Below, piece after piece: positions 45,038 to 54,231 of a stretch of 64,000 bases of DNA; positions within the stretch are counted from its first letter, which is position 1; every line of letters starts with the position of its first letter. A program made the position numbers and the translations under genes. The notes beneath the pieces are model-generated. The model was given only the letters and a program-made list of their open reading frames with translations. It searched no databases and was not told the origin of the DNA. Source of the DNA: Novosphingobium profundi (GTDB taxonomy: Bacteria > Pseudomonadota > Alphaproteobacteria > Sphingomonadales > Sphingomonadaceae); contig NZ_JABWCU010000005.1 in NCBI RefSeq assembly GCF_018491765.1, positions 248,001 to 312,000 on the forward strand, given 5' to 3'.

Positions 45038-45107
45038 ACGCTTGTAGGGGCCAAGCGTAAACATTTGCAAACCTGCTTGCGATAAGCAACGTGGAGCTAC
45101 CTATAAG
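45038..45107. promoter_or_regulatory. Divergent promoter region of the regulatory operons
   Basis: A perfect inverted repeat ACGCTTG-N7-CAAGCGT (45038-45058) lies between the REC-PP2C and hybrid kinase starts. A -10-like TATAAG (45102-45107) with TTGCGA 19 bp upstream could drive the hybrid kinase. The dyad is a candidate site for shared control. Confidence 0.4.
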
Positions 45108-45171
45108 GTTTGTAGGCTGCGAGCCGTTCGCGGCTTCATTCCGAAATTTCAAGAATCTGGCAAGGTCGCTG

Positions 45172-47709
45172 ATGGAAGAAGCCCGAGGTATTCGTACACG
45201 TATCAAGGTCGAGAACTGGCGGCGGCGCATCGCGATCGGCGGTGTCGCGCTGGCGCTGCTGGTCATGGCCGGGATCGGCACGCTGCTCTCGAGCGAGGCG
45301 CGGCTCTCCGAGGAACTGCGTGTCGAGGAGCTCGCCGCGCAGGATCGCCGGGCGCTGATCCAGTCGGTTCTGTCCGCGCACCAGGACATCGAGACCGGCT
45401 CGCGCGGCTACGTGATCACAGGCAAGGAAACGTTTCTCGAGCCTTACCACAGGGCCTTTGCCGACCTTGGCCGCATCGAGCCGGCCTTGCGCCGCGCCTT
45501 CCTCGATTCGGGGCAGGAACGCGGGCTGGTCGAGAGCATTTCCGAGCTTTCGCGCCAGAAGCGCCTGTTCGCGCAAGCGACCATCGACGCGCGCCGCGCG
45601 AATGACGAGGCGCGGGCCGACGCGATGATCTCGGCGGGCAACGGCAAGCGGCTGATGGACGGCATTCGCGCTAATATCGCCGATCTCGAGCGCCTCCAGT
45701 CGGCCGATCTTGCCGAGGCGACAGCGCGCGCGACCCAGGCGCTCGACACGCAGCACACCATGAGCATCACCCTGCTGGTCGTGCTCGCGATTTTGCTCAT
45801 GGTGGCCTGGATAGCGCTACAGAGCACCAGCGCGAGCCGCGACAAGGTGCTGATCTCGCTCCAGGACCTCTCCTCGCGTCGCAAGGCGATCCTCGAGGGG
45901 GCGATGGACGGGATCATCATGATCAATCCCAGCGGCAGCATGGAAAGCGTCAATCCGGCGGTCGAGCGCATGTTCGGCTACGAAGCCACGCAGCTCGAGC
46001 GGCGCGACATGGGCATGCTCTTCGCCAACAGTCCGGCAGTGGGGCGCGTGGCGCAAGCGCTCAAGGGCCTCGATCTGCCCGACGATGGGCCTGGCAAATC
46101 GCAAGTCTACGAGGCGATCCGCCGCGATGGCTCGGTCTTTCCGATCGAGGTCTCGATCTCGCGCACCCAGCTCAGCGAAGGCGAGCGCTACGTCGCGGTG
46201 CTGCGCGACGTCACCGAGCGCCAGCGCATCGAGCAGATGAAGTCCGAATTCGTCTCAACCGTGAGCCACGAACTGCGCACCCCGTTGACCTCGATCGCCG
46301 GCTCGCTGGGCCTGCTGCGGGCCAGCGCCAAGGGCATGGACGAGCGCGCCGGCCGGTTGGTCGAGATCGCGCACGGCAATGCCAATCGCCTCGTGCGCCT
46401 GATCAACGACATCCTCGACATCGAGAAGATGGAAGCCGGGCGCATGCCCTTCACGATGCGCCTGATCGATCTCGACGCGGCGATCGGCAACGCCATGGAG
46501 GCGATCGACAGCTACGCGAGCGAATACGGCGTGAGGGTCGAACGCGCCAAGGGCAGCGCTCCGGGGCCGGCGATGGTGTCGGCCGACCAGGATCGCCTCG
46601 GTCAGGTCTTCGATAACCTGCTTTCGAACGCGATCAAGTTCTCCCCGCGCGGCGCCGCGGTCACGCTCGGGATCGAAACCCTTACCGATGGAAGCCAGAC
46701 GATCGGTTACCTCGTCTCGGTCACCGACCGGGGGCCGGGCATTCCCGAGGAGTTCCAGAGCCGGGTCTTCACGAAGTTCGCGCAGGCCGATTCGTCCGAC
46801 ACCCGCCAGCGCGGCGGCACCGGCCTTGGCCTCAGCATCGTGCGCGAGATCGTGCGCCGGCTCGACGGCGAGGTCGACTTTGTCACCCAGCCCGGCGAGG
46901 GGACGACCTTCCGCGTGCGGCTCCCGGCCGCCAATGCCCCCAAGGCCGATCTCACGCGGGCGTCGTCCTCGCCGACCCTGCTGGTCTGCGGCAACGGCGC
47001 GGCGACGACGTTCACCGGAGCCTTGCGCAGCGCGGGCTATGGCGTGCGGCTGGTGCACGACCTCGAGGCGGTCAAGGAAATCGCCCGCCACGAACGCTTT
47101 GACGGTGTGGTCGTCGACATGGGGCTGCCCGATGGCGGCGGCATTGCGATGATCCGGGCGGTCCGCGAGACTTCGGTCAACGCCCGCACCCAGATCCTCG
47201 CCATCGGCGCGCAGCCGGGCGAAAGCGAACTCGACGGGGATGCGGCGGTCGTGCTCGACTGGCTGCGCAAGCCGGTCGACGTGGGCCGGTTGATCAGCAG
47301 CGTGACCGCCGCCGCCGACGGGCAGGGCGGGGCCTTGCCCTCGGTCCTGCACGTCGAGGACGACCCCGACGTGGTCAAGGTGATCGACGCGGCGCTCGAA
47401 GGGCGGGCGGTGGTCATTTCCGCGAATTCGCTCGAAGCCGCGCGGCGCGCCTTGGCCGAGCACCGCTTTGACCTTGCCGTGCTTGATCTCGAGCTGGCCG
47501 ACGGCAATGGAACTTCGCTGTTGCCCGACCTTACCAGCGCGGGCAACGGGCCGGTGCCGGTCGTGATCTTTTCCGCCCAGGACGCCGATCCCGAAGTGGC
47601 GGACCGTGTCGAAGCTTATCTCACCAAGGCCAGGACCCCGATCAGCGACCTCGTCGCGACCGTCGAGGCCCTGGTCGCCAAGCCCCGCCAGCAGGAGCCG
47701 ATTTCATGA
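45172..47709 (+). CDS. Hybrid histidine kinase, CHASE3-PAS-HisKA-HATPase-REC-REC
   Basis: 845-aa membrane sensor kinase. TM1 about 19-39, CHASE3 periplasmic helical domain (about 40-195; VLSAHQDIETGSRGYVITG), TM2 about 198-216, PAS about 235-350, HisKA with His366 (STVSHELRTPL), HATPase (NLLSNAIKFSPRG; GGTGLGLSIVREIV), then two receivers. The first lacks the acidic pair at its start (LLVCGNGAA) though VVVDMGLPDG remains; the second is complete (VLHVEDDPD, AVLDLELADG). ATG 45172 has AAGG 6 nt upstream; GTG 45091 is less likely. Coupled to the REC and Hpt genes that follow. Confidence 0.93.
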   Translation: MEEARGIRTRIKVENWRRRIAIGGVALALLVMAGIGTLLSSEARLSEELRVEELAAQDRRALIQSVLSAHQDIETGSRGYVITGKETFLEPYHRAFADLGRIEPALRRAFLDSGQERGLVESISELSRQKRLFAQATIDARRANDEARADAMISAGNGKRLMDGIRANIADLERLQSADLAEATARATQALDTQHTMSITLLVVLAILLMVAWIALQSTSASRDKVLISLQDLSSRRKAILEGAMDGIIMINPSGSMESVNPAVERMFGYEATQLERRDMGMLFANSPAVGRVAQALKGLDLPDDGPGKSQVYEAIRRDGSVFPIEVSISRTQLSEGERYVAVLRDVTERQRIEQMKSEFVSTVSHELRTPLTSIAGSLGLLRASAKGMDERAGRLVEIAHGNANRLVRLINDILDIEKMEAGRMPFTMRLIDLDAAIGNAMEAIDSYASEYGVRVERAKGSAPGPAMVSADQDRLGQVFDNLLSNAIKFSPRGAAVTLGIETLTDGSQTIGYLVSVTDRGPGIPEEFQSRVFTKFAQADSSDTRQRGGTGLGLSIVREIVRRLDGEVDFVTQPGEGTTFRVRLPAANAPKADLTRASSSPTLLVCGNGAATTFTGALRSAGYGVRLVHDLEAVKEIARHERFDGVVVDMGLPDGGGIAMIRAVRETSVNARTQILAIGAQPGESELDGDAAVVLDWLRKPVDVGRLISSVTAAADGQGGALPSVLHVEDDPDVVKVIDAALEGRAVVISANSLEAARRALAEHRFDLAVLDLELADGNGTSLLPDLTSAGNGPVPVVIFSAQDADPEVADRVEAYLTKARTPISDLVATVEALVAKPRQQEPIS

Positions 47710-48077
47710 ACATGCGCGTGCTGTACGTCGACGACGAGCCGGATTTGCGCGAAGTCGCGGTCATGTCGCTTGAACTCGATCCCGACCTGGAGGTGCGCGC
47801 CTGCGGGTCTGGCGCTGAGGCGCTGGTCCTGCTCGAGAGCTGGGAGCCCGATCTCATCCTGCTCGACCTGATGATGCCCCAGATGGACGGTCCCTCGACC
47901 CATCGGGCGATCGTCGAGCGTTTCGGGGACCGCTTCCCGATCGTCTATTTCACGGCGCGGGCCGAGGAAAAGGAAAAGGAGCGGCTGATCGGCCTGGGGG
48001 CGCTCGGCGTGATCGCCAAGCCCTTCGACCCGATGAACCTCGCCTCGCAGGTGCGCGCGCATGTCGAACGGGCCTGA
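47706..48077 (+). CDS. Single-domain response regulator
   Basis: 123-aa stand-alone REC: acidic VLYVDDEPD, phospho-acceptor Asp in ILLDLMMPQMDG, Thr in YFTAR and switch Lys in IAKPFDPM. No output domain, so it acts as a phosphate shuttle or protein-binding switch. It overlaps the hybrid kinase stop (ATGA) and the Hpt start by 17 bp, forming a compact phosphorelay. Confidence 0.94.
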   Translation: MNMRVLYVDDEPDLREVAVMSLELDPDLEVRACGSGAEALVLLESWEPDLILLDLMMPQMDGPSTHRAIVERFGDRFPIVYFTARAEEKEKERLIGLGALGVIAKPFDPMNLASQVRAHVERA

Positions 48078-48351
48078 GGGTGTCGACCGCCTTGCGGCGG
48101 TGCGCGCGCGTTTCCTGGTGCGCCTCGCCGAGGAGCGCGCGGCGCTGGCCTCGGGGGCGCTTTCGGGCGAGGATACGATCATGCTGGTCCACCGCATGGC
48201 GGGGCTTGCCGGTACGCTCGGGGCCGACGAGGTCTGCAGCAAGGCGCAGGCCTATGAGCGCGGCCTGCTCGACGCGGACGGGGACGCCGGGGCTCGTGCG
48301 CGCAGTCACGCCGAGCTGATCGCGGCCATCGACGGTTATCTCAAGGCCTGA
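48061..48351 (+). CDS. Histidine phosphotransfer (Hpt) protein
   Basis: 96-aa helical Hpt domain with the phospho-His in MLVHRMAGLAGTLGADEV. It could carry phosphate from the hybrid kinase receiver to the stand-alone REC or to the REC-PP2C protein encoded divergently, which would connect kinase input to partner switching. That route is inferred from gene order. Overlaps the REC gene by 17 bp. Confidence 0.88.
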   Translation: MSNGPEGVDRLAAVRARFLVRLAEERAALASGALSGEDTIMLVHRMAGLAGTLGADEVCSKAQAYERGLLDADGDAGARARSHAELIAAIDGYLKA

Positions 48352-48372
48352 ACCGCCCGCGCGGGGACGGGC

Positions 48373-49047
48373 TCAGCGCCCCCGGCGGAGCTCGACGAGT
48401 TCGTAGGACGCCGCGATCATGCCCCAGTCCATGCGGATGAACAGCGCCTCGGGCCCGTGTACCCACAAGTCCGCAGGCTCCCATTCGGGATGCCAGCGCA
48501 GCGCGTAGCGCGAGGTGGCGAACGTGCCGGCGGGAACCGTCACGGTCTCCTTGCCGCAATAGGCAACGTCGATCGCGGTGGGCATGGCGTGGAGCCCTTC
48601 GTCGCCATTGGCCGAGACCGAATTGGCAATCCCGTGAACGGTGCAGTAGGTGCCCACCGCGTCGGTTCCGCGCGCGAGGGCAACCAAGGCGTCGCCCACC
48701 AGCGGATGGAGGCCGAGGTAGGGCGTGCCGCCGGCAACGGGCTTGCGCTGCGAGAGGCGACCCAGCGCGGCGATCTCGCCTTCGCATTCCACCCCGTCCT
48801 CGTCGCACAGGAACAACGTCGTGCCCGCGCGTTCCTCGTGGCGCATCACCCGGCAGAAGGCGTCGCGCGGGCGCCCATCGGGGGCGAGCAACATCGAGAC
48901 GTCGCGGGTGAGGCCGAACTCGTCCATTTCGCACAGCGCGCGCAGCGTGCGCCCACCTGCGCCATGGTCGATCATCTCGAACCATTCGCGCCCGGTTTCC
49001 ACACCCTTGCTGAGGTACCGGATGCGTCCGGAAACGAATTCACCCAC
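48373..49047 (-). CDS. Hypothetical protein, 224 aa
   Basis: Soluble protein without signal peptide or membrane helix; I do not recognise the family. Alternating short strands and the segment VTVPAGTFATSRYALRW followed by LWVHGPEALFIRMDWGM resemble the lipocalin-like pattern of DUF3108 proteins, but this is a weak impression. Six cysteines are spread through it. GTG 49047 has AGGAG 8 nt upstream. It lies 109 bp downstream of an esterase gene on the same strand, so they may be co-transcribed. Confidence 0.75.
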   Translation of the reverse strand: MGEFVSGRIRYLSKGVETGREWFEMIDHGAGGRTLRALCEMDEFGLTRDVSMLLAPDGRPRDAFCRVMRHEERAGTTLFLCDEDGVECEGEIAALGRLSQRKPVAGGTPYLGLHPLVGDALVALARGTDAVGTYCTVHGIANSVSANGDEGLHAMPTAIDVAYCGKETVTVPAGTFATSRYALRWHPEWEPADLWVHGPEALFIRMDWGMIAASYELVELRRGR

Positions 49048-49156
49048 GTCGGCTTCTCCTTGGCTCTTCGCTGATCTGGCGCCGAGGATGGCACAGGTGC
49101 CTGCGTGGTGCGCGGCGTGATGCGCGCGCTATCCGAAAGGCGAAAGGGACGGGCGA

Positions 49157-50110
49157 TCAGCCCAGTTCGTGGGCGAGCCAGTCGCTCGCCTGTGCGATCG
49201 CCGTCTCGGCCAGCGAGGACATCGCGACGGCTTCCAGGAAGCTGTGCGTCGCACCTTCGTAGACGCGCGTTTCGACACGGGTGCCTGCCTCTTCCAGCTT
49301 TCGCGCCATCGCGAGGTTCTCGTCGAGCAGGACGTCGCATCTCGCCACGCATAGCCAGGCCGGGGGCAGGCCGGAGAGGTCGGCGAGCATGGGAATGGCG
49401 AGCGGATCGCGGCTGGGCGCAGGGCCGAGATAGGTGTCCCAGAACGCGGCCATCTCGGGTGCGGTCAGCATGTAGCGCTCGCCATCGCCATAGCGCGCGT
49501 AGCTCGGGCGCTGGGCGCGGTCGAAGGCGCCGTAGTTGAGCAGCAGTGCGCGCGGCAGGACCTTGCCGGCATCGCGGCGCATCAACGTCGCGGACAGGGT
49601 CAGGTTGGCGCCCGCACTGTCGCCGCCAATCGCGAGGCGCGCCGGATCGAGACCATGCGCGGGGCCCTCGGCGTCGAGCCAGTCGAGAACCGCGGCGACG
49701 TCTTCGAGCGCGGCGGGGAAGGGGTGTTCGGGCGCGAGGCGGTAGTCGACCCCGAGCACCGCCACTCCCGCGCGTGCGGCGTATTCGCGCATCAGCCGGT
49801 CGTGCGTGTCGATCGAGAACAGCGACCAACCCCCACCGTGGAGGTAGACCAGCACCGGCAGCGCCGGATCGGCACTGGGCCGGTGAATGCGCACGCGGAT
49901 GGCATCGGGGCCGATCCGCAGGTCTTCGCTGGCGTGCATGACCGGCCCGCCGCTGCGCCAGGGCTCGCGCTGGCGCTCGCAGATGGCGCGCAACTCCACG
50001 ACATCGATCCCCGGACCCGCGCCCAACCTGCGCGAGGCGGCGAACATGCGCGAAAGCCAGTCGCGCACTTCGGGATCGACGTCGTCGTCGGGAAATACGG
50101 GTTGGGTCAT
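49157..50110 (-). CDS. Alpha/beta hydrolase, hormone-sensitive lipase family
   Basis: 317-aa esterase/lipase. Family IV features: oxyanion motif YLHGGGWSLFS, nucleophile elbow GGDSAGANLT, catalytic Asp region CDVLLDENLAMA and His in YEGATHSFLE. No signal peptide, so probably cytoplasmic. ATG 50110 (MTQPVFPDDD) is used; ATG 50140 is possible. Acts on short- to medium-chain esters in known relatives; the physiological substrate is unknown. Ends upstream of the hypothetical gene. Confidence 0.93.
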   Translation of the reverse strand: MTQPVFPDDDVDPEVRDWLSRMFAASRRLGAGPGIDVVELRAICERQREPWRSGGPVMHASEDLRIGPDAIRVRIHRPSADPALPVLVYLHGGGWSLFSIDTHDRLMREYAARAGVAVLGVDYRLAPEHPFPAALEDVAAVLDWLDAEGPAHGLDPARLAIGGDSAGANLTLSATLMRRDAGKVLPRALLLNYGAFDRAQRPSYARYGDGERYMLTAPEMAAFWDTYLGPAPSRDPLAIPMLADLSGLPPAWLCVARCDVLLDENLAMARKLEEAGTRVETRVYEGATHSFLEAVAMSSLAETAIAQASDWLAHELG

Positions 50111-50194
50111 CGGCAAAGCGGGTCCTTGCTGGCAGCACACGCGGAGCGAATCCGACCGGGCCGGCCGGCCTCGCTCCGCGTGCGCAGGGATCGA

Positions 50195-52363
50195 TCAGAA
50201 GTCGGCGGAGACCGACGCCTTGAAGGTACGCGGCTGGCCCTGCAGGACGGCCGAGGAGAAGCTGTCGAAGGCCGAGGCCCAGTAGGCCTTGTCGGCGATG
50301 TTATCGACGTTGAAGCGCAAGGTGACCGGCACCTCGCCCGCCGCGAAGACATAGCGCGCGCCGGCGTTGAAGATCGTCCAGCTCGGCAGCTTCAGCGTGT
50401 TGGCGGCGTCCACCCACTGCTCGCCGGTGTAGGTCACGCGGCCGGTGAGAGTGAAGCCGGGGAGCGGGGTGTCCCATTCCAGATTGGCGTTCGCGGTCCA
50501 GTCGGGCACGCCCTTGGGGGTGGTCCCGGCCAGCGCGTCGGTCGAATCGCGCAGCGTGGTGTCGACGTGGCTGACGCCCGAAATCAGGCGCAGGCCCGGC
50601 ACGATCTCGCCGTTCAAGGTGAATTCCACGCCCTGGTTTCGCTGCGTGCCGTTGATCGCGTAGACCAGCGTGTCGGCGTCGGTGTAACCGTAGGGCTTGT
50701 CGATCTGGTACCAGGCGAGGCTCGCGAACATCGGCCCGACCTTGACCTTGCCGCCTACCTCGTACTGGGTCGAGACATAGGGCGGGAACACGTCGCCGTA
50801 ATTGGTTGCGCCGAAGCCCGCGGTCGGGCCCTGCTGGAGCGATTCGATGCGGTTGGCGTAGAGCGAGAGCCCGTCCACCGGCTTGACCACGACACCGATC
50901 ACGGGCGTGATCTTGTCGAGTTCCTGCGATCCGGTGAAGGCGCCGCCATAGGCCGAATAGCTCTTCGTCTCCAGCTTTTGCAGGCGCAGGCCGCCGGTTA
51001 CGAGGATGCGCTCGTCCCACAGGCCCACGGTGTCCGAGGCGAAGGCCGAGAACGTGGAGATCTTCGAGATCGGGTAGGGATCGTCGAGATCGCCGCCCAC
51101 CAGCAGCGAGGCAGGCAGGTCGATCTGCTCGACATCGTAGTAGTTGGCCGGCACGCCGGCATAACTGGTGTCGGTGCCGTAGCGGAAATCGTAGGCGTTG
51201 CGGTTGACCTGCCAGCTGGCGTTGGCGCCGAACACGATTTCCTGCGTCACCTCGCTGCCCAGCTTGACGCGCGCGCCGGTCTCGACCGCTTCGTTGTTGT
51301 CGGTGCGCGGCACGTAGAGCGCGGTCAGGTGGCCATCGCCGGTCTCGGCGTCATCGAGGCGGAAACCGCCATAGATGCCTTGCTCGGAGCCATCGCGTGC
51401 GCCCGCCTTGAACCATACGGTCGCGTTGGGGGCGAAGTCGTATTCCGCGTTGAAAACGCCGAACAGGTCGCGCAGGTCGGTGTAGGTGTAGTCTTGCGCG
51501 AAGTTGTAGCTCGACGAGGGAATCTCGGGCAGTTCGCTGGTGTAGAGCGTCAGCTTGGGGCGCAAGTGGTCGACGCGCATCTTCTGGTAGGCGACATCGA
51601 GGCTCAGGCGCACGGGGCCCGAGTTCCAGTCGAGCCCGACACCCAGGACCTGCGTCTTGCGGTCCTCGCGGTCGATGCCGGTCTGGCCATCCTGGTAGTT
51701 GCCGTTGATGCGCACGCCGAAGTCGCCGAAACGGCGCGCGACGTCGAAACTGCCGCCAAAGTGCGAATCCGAGGTGTAGCCCAGGGTTACGCGGTTGAGG
51801 TCTTCGTTGCCCGCGTGCTTGAGGAGCAGGTTGACGCTGCCGCCAAGACCCGAGCCGCCGGGCGCCGCGCCGTTGAGGAAGGCCGAAGACCCGTTGAGCA
51901 CCTGCACCTGTTCGAACAGCTCGGGCGCGATCAGCTGGCGCGGGGTGATGCCGTAGAGGCCGTTGAGGCCGACGTCGTCGCCGTAGAGCTCGAAGCCGCG
52001 GATCACGAAGCTCTCGGCCGCGTTGCCGTAGCCGTAGGTGGTGCGCACCGTGGGGTCGTTCTCGAGCACTTCGCCGAGCGAACGGGGCTGCTGGTTGAGG
52101 ATCAGCGTCTCGTCGAAGCTGCGCAGGTTGAAGGGCAGGTCTTCGGCCGCCTTGGTCCCCAACACGCCCGCCGAGCCGCCGTTCTCGACATGGGTGGCGT
52201 TCTCGCGCTGGGCGGTGACGACGATGTCCTGCGCGCTCTTCGTCTCTTGCGCAAAGGCTGGCGCGGCGCCGAACGCAAGAATGGCGGCGAGCCCGATCCG
52301 GCTGGCGTCGCCAAGCTGGCCCAGCGTGCGCGTGGAAGTGGTCGGCATGGTTTGATCCCTCAT
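50195..52363 (-). CDS. TonB-dependent siderophore-type receptor
   Basis: About 722-aa outer-membrane receptor. Signal peptide (IGLAAILAFGAAPAFAQ), a TonB-box-like IVVTAQRE, plug domain (LPFNLRSFDETLI; FVIRGFELYGDDVGLNGLYG; GGSGLGGSVNLLLKHA) and a 22-strand barrel ending in Phe (SADF). The plug pattern matches the ferric-siderophore class. Two starts have good Shine-Dalgarno sequences: ATG 52363 (AGGGGG) and ATG 52348 (GAGGG). No siderophore synthesis or TonB genes are adjacent; a PepSY protein lies 2.5 kb away. Ligand unknown. Confidence 0.93.
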   Translation of the reverse strand: MRDQTMPTTSTRTLGQLGDASRIGLAAILAFGAAPAFAQETKSAQDIVVTAQRENATHVENGGSAGVLGTKAAEDLPFNLRSFDETLILNQQPRSLGEVLENDPTVRTTYGYGNAAESFVIRGFELYGDDVGLNGLYGITPRQLIAPELFEQVQVLNGSSAFLNGAAPGGSGLGGSVNLLLKHAGNEDLNRVTLGYTSDSHFGGSFDVARRFGDFGVRINGNYQDGQTGIDREDRKTQVLGVGLDWNSGPVRLSLDVAYQKMRVDHLRPKLTLYTSELPEIPSSSYNFAQDYTYTDLRDLFGVFNAEYDFAPNATVWFKAGARDGSEQGIYGGFRLDDAETGDGHLTALYVPRTDNNEAVETGARVKLGSEVTQEIVFGANASWQVNRNAYDFRYGTDTSYAGVPANYYDVEQIDLPASLLVGGDLDDPYPISKISTFSAFASDTVGLWDERILVTGGLRLQKLETKSYSAYGGAFTGSQELDKITPVIGVVVKPVDGLSLYANRIESLQQGPTAGFGATNYGDVFPPYVSTQYEVGGKVKVGPMFASLAWYQIDKPYGYTDADTLVYAINGTQRNQGVEFTLNGEIVPGLRLISGVSHVDTTLRDSTDALAGTTPKGVPDWTANANLEWDTPLPGFTLTGRVTYTGEQWVDAANTLKLPSWTIFNAGARYVFAAGEVPVTLRFNVDNIADKAYWASAFDSFSSAVLQGQPRTFKASVSADF

Positions 52364-52577
52364 CTGGGCACCCCCTGTGGTGCAAACGGCTGCAGCGCCG
52401 GGTGTCTCCCCCCGGAGTCCCGTCATGGCACGCAGACTGGACAAGCACTAGTCCATGCGAAACATCCAGTTTGCGACGTTCTGGGGGGCCAAGTGCCTCT
52501 CGTTCGGCGGGGCGCCCGTCGACCCGGTGCCCTCCGGACCGGCCGGTCGGGGCATATCGCCTGCGTTCAAGCGGGAG

Positions 52578-54041
52578 CTATCCGTGCACGGCGGCCGCGA
52601 GCGTGGCGATGGCCCGGCGCGCCTCGCTCGCATCGAGGCTGGCGAAGCCGAGACGAAGGCCCTTCTGCGCGCTTTCGCGGCTCATGAAGGAGCGGTGGCT
52701 GGCAAAGCGCAAGCCCGCCGCACGCGCGCGCTCCTCGATCGCGTCGAGGTCACCAGCGAAGCGGACCCAGAAGGCGAGACCGCCATCGGGCAGGGTGAAC
52801 TGCGCCGCGCCGGCCAGTTCCTCCTCGAGCAGCGCGGCAAAGGCGCTGCGACGTTCGGCGTAGACCCGCCAGGCCTTGCGCGCGTGGCGGCGCACCTCGC
52901 CGCTCTCGATGAGGTCGGCGCAGGTCTCCTCGGTCACGGTGTTGCCCATGCCGTCGGTCAGCGAGACGCGGTGCGCAATCGCGGCGATCACCGGCTCGGG
53001 CGCGGCGAGATAGCCGATGCGCAGCGCGGGCAGGAGCAGCTTGGACATCGAGCCGAGATAGATCACCTGTCCCGGCGCGTAACCGGCCATGGGCAAGAGC
53101 GGCTGCGACTGGAAGTGGAACTCGTGGTCGTAGTCGTCCTCGATGATGGCGACGCCGAACTGACGCGCGACGTCGAGCACCTGGAGGCGACGTTCGGGGC
53201 GCAGCGCGACCGTTGTCGGGAACTGGTGGTGCGGCGTGAGGAACACCGCGCGCACCGCATGGCGCCGGCACGCGGCAACCATTTCGGCGACGTCGATCCC
53301 TTCCTCGTCGAGCCCGACCGGGATCACCACCCCGCCGAGGGCACGGATCGCGGCGACGGCAGGTTCGTAAGTCAGTTCCTCGACGATCACCGCGTCGCCC
53401 GGGCGGATCAGCACCTGCAGCGCGAGGAACAGGCCGTTCTGGCTGCCCCGCGTGATGCAGATGTTGTCGCAAGTGAACGGGAGCCCGCGCTGCGAGCGCA
53501 GCATCTCGGCAATCTGTTCGCGTAGCCGCTCGGTCCCGCGCGGGTCGCGGTATTGCAGGCGGTTCCCGCGCGAGGCGCGCTGGACCGCCGCGCGATAGGC
53601 GCGCGCGAGCTGGTCGGCGGGGAACAGGCGACCATCGGGCGCCCCTTCGTCGAGCTTGATCCCGGCACCGCCAGGCAGCGCCAACGGCCGCGCGGGCGGC
53701 GGCGTGAAGCGGTACTGCGGCTCGTCGTCGAGCAGGGCGGGCATGGCCGCGCTGGGCGCAGGTGTCGGCGACTTGGGCAGGGCGCGCGAGACGACGGTGC
53801 CGCGCGTGCCTTCGGTCGAAAGCCAGCCTTGCGCGATCAGGTCCTCGTAGGCGAGCACCACGGTCTTGCGGTTGACCCCGAGCGCCGCGGCAAGGTCACG
53901 GCTGCTCGGCAGGAAGGTGCCCGAAGGCAGCCGCCCGGTCTCGATGTCGCGGATGAGCGCGTGGACGATCTGCATGTACATCGGCGCTTCGCGTCCGGCA
54001 TCGATTCGTTCTCCGAGCGAGATCTGCCAGGGGCGAAGCAT
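52578..54041 (-). CDS. MocR/PdxR-type GntR regulator with aminotransferase-like domain
   Basis: 487-aa regulator: N-terminal GntR winged helix (about 1-75; YMQIVHALIRDIETGRLPSG, VNRKTVVLAYEDLIAQGWL) joined by a linker to a fold-type I aminotransferase domain with PLP-Lys in YLGSMSKLLLPALRIGY and EDDYDHEF. Such proteins use PLP as ligand to control vitamin B6, GABA or amine metabolism. ATG 54041 has AGGA 8 nt upstream. It is divergent from the PaiB-like gene (190 bp), the probable target, a common pairing for MocR regulators. Confidence 0.94.
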   Translation of the reverse strand: MLRPWQISLGERIDAGREAPMYMQIVHALIRDIETGRLPSGTFLPSSRDLAAALGVNRKTVVLAYEDLIAQGWLSTEGTRGTVVSRALPKSPTPAPSAAMPALLDDEPQYRFTPPPARPLALPGGAGIKLDEGAPDGRLFPADQLARAYRAAVQRASRGNRLQYRDPRGTERLREQIAEMLRSQRGLPFTCDNICITRGSQNGLFLALQVLIRPGDAVIVEELTYEPAVAAIRALGGVVIPVGLDEEGIDVAEMVAACRRHAVRAVFLTPHHQFPTTVALRPERRLQVLDVARQFGVAIIEDDYDHEFHFQSQPLLPMAGYAPGQVIYLGSMSKLLLPALRIGYLAAPEPVIAAIAHRVSLTDGMGNTVTEETCADLIESGEVRRHARKAWRVYAERRSAFAALLEEELAGAAQFTLPDGGLAFWVRFAGDLDAIEERARAAGLRFASHRSFMSRESAQKGLRLGFASLDASEARRAIATLAAAVHG

Positions 54042-54231
54042 GGGCGGTGTCCTGTATCGGGAAAGTGGAGTGGGGCGCGAAATGTCTTGGACCATGGTAT
54101 TAACGTCAATTGGTTCTTGTCTAGGGTCCATCTCGCCGCAATCCTGTCACTCTCGATCCGGCACCTCTCGTGGAAGACGAAGGGGGCCGGTCCCATCCCT
54201 TGCGCGCAGGCCCGGCCTGCAGGAACGTGCC

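Noticed and set aside
43056..48351. Alphaproteobacterial general stress response locus (phyR/nepR/ecfG)
   Set aside because: No receiver with a sigma-like domain, no NepR-sized gene and no ECF sigma factor; the proteins match RsbU/V/W-type partner switching.
49655..52687. 1010-aa frame opposite the esterase and TonB receptor
   Set aside because: Runs across two genes and an intergenic gap, with low-complexity His/Arg/Val/Asp composition; an antisense artefact.
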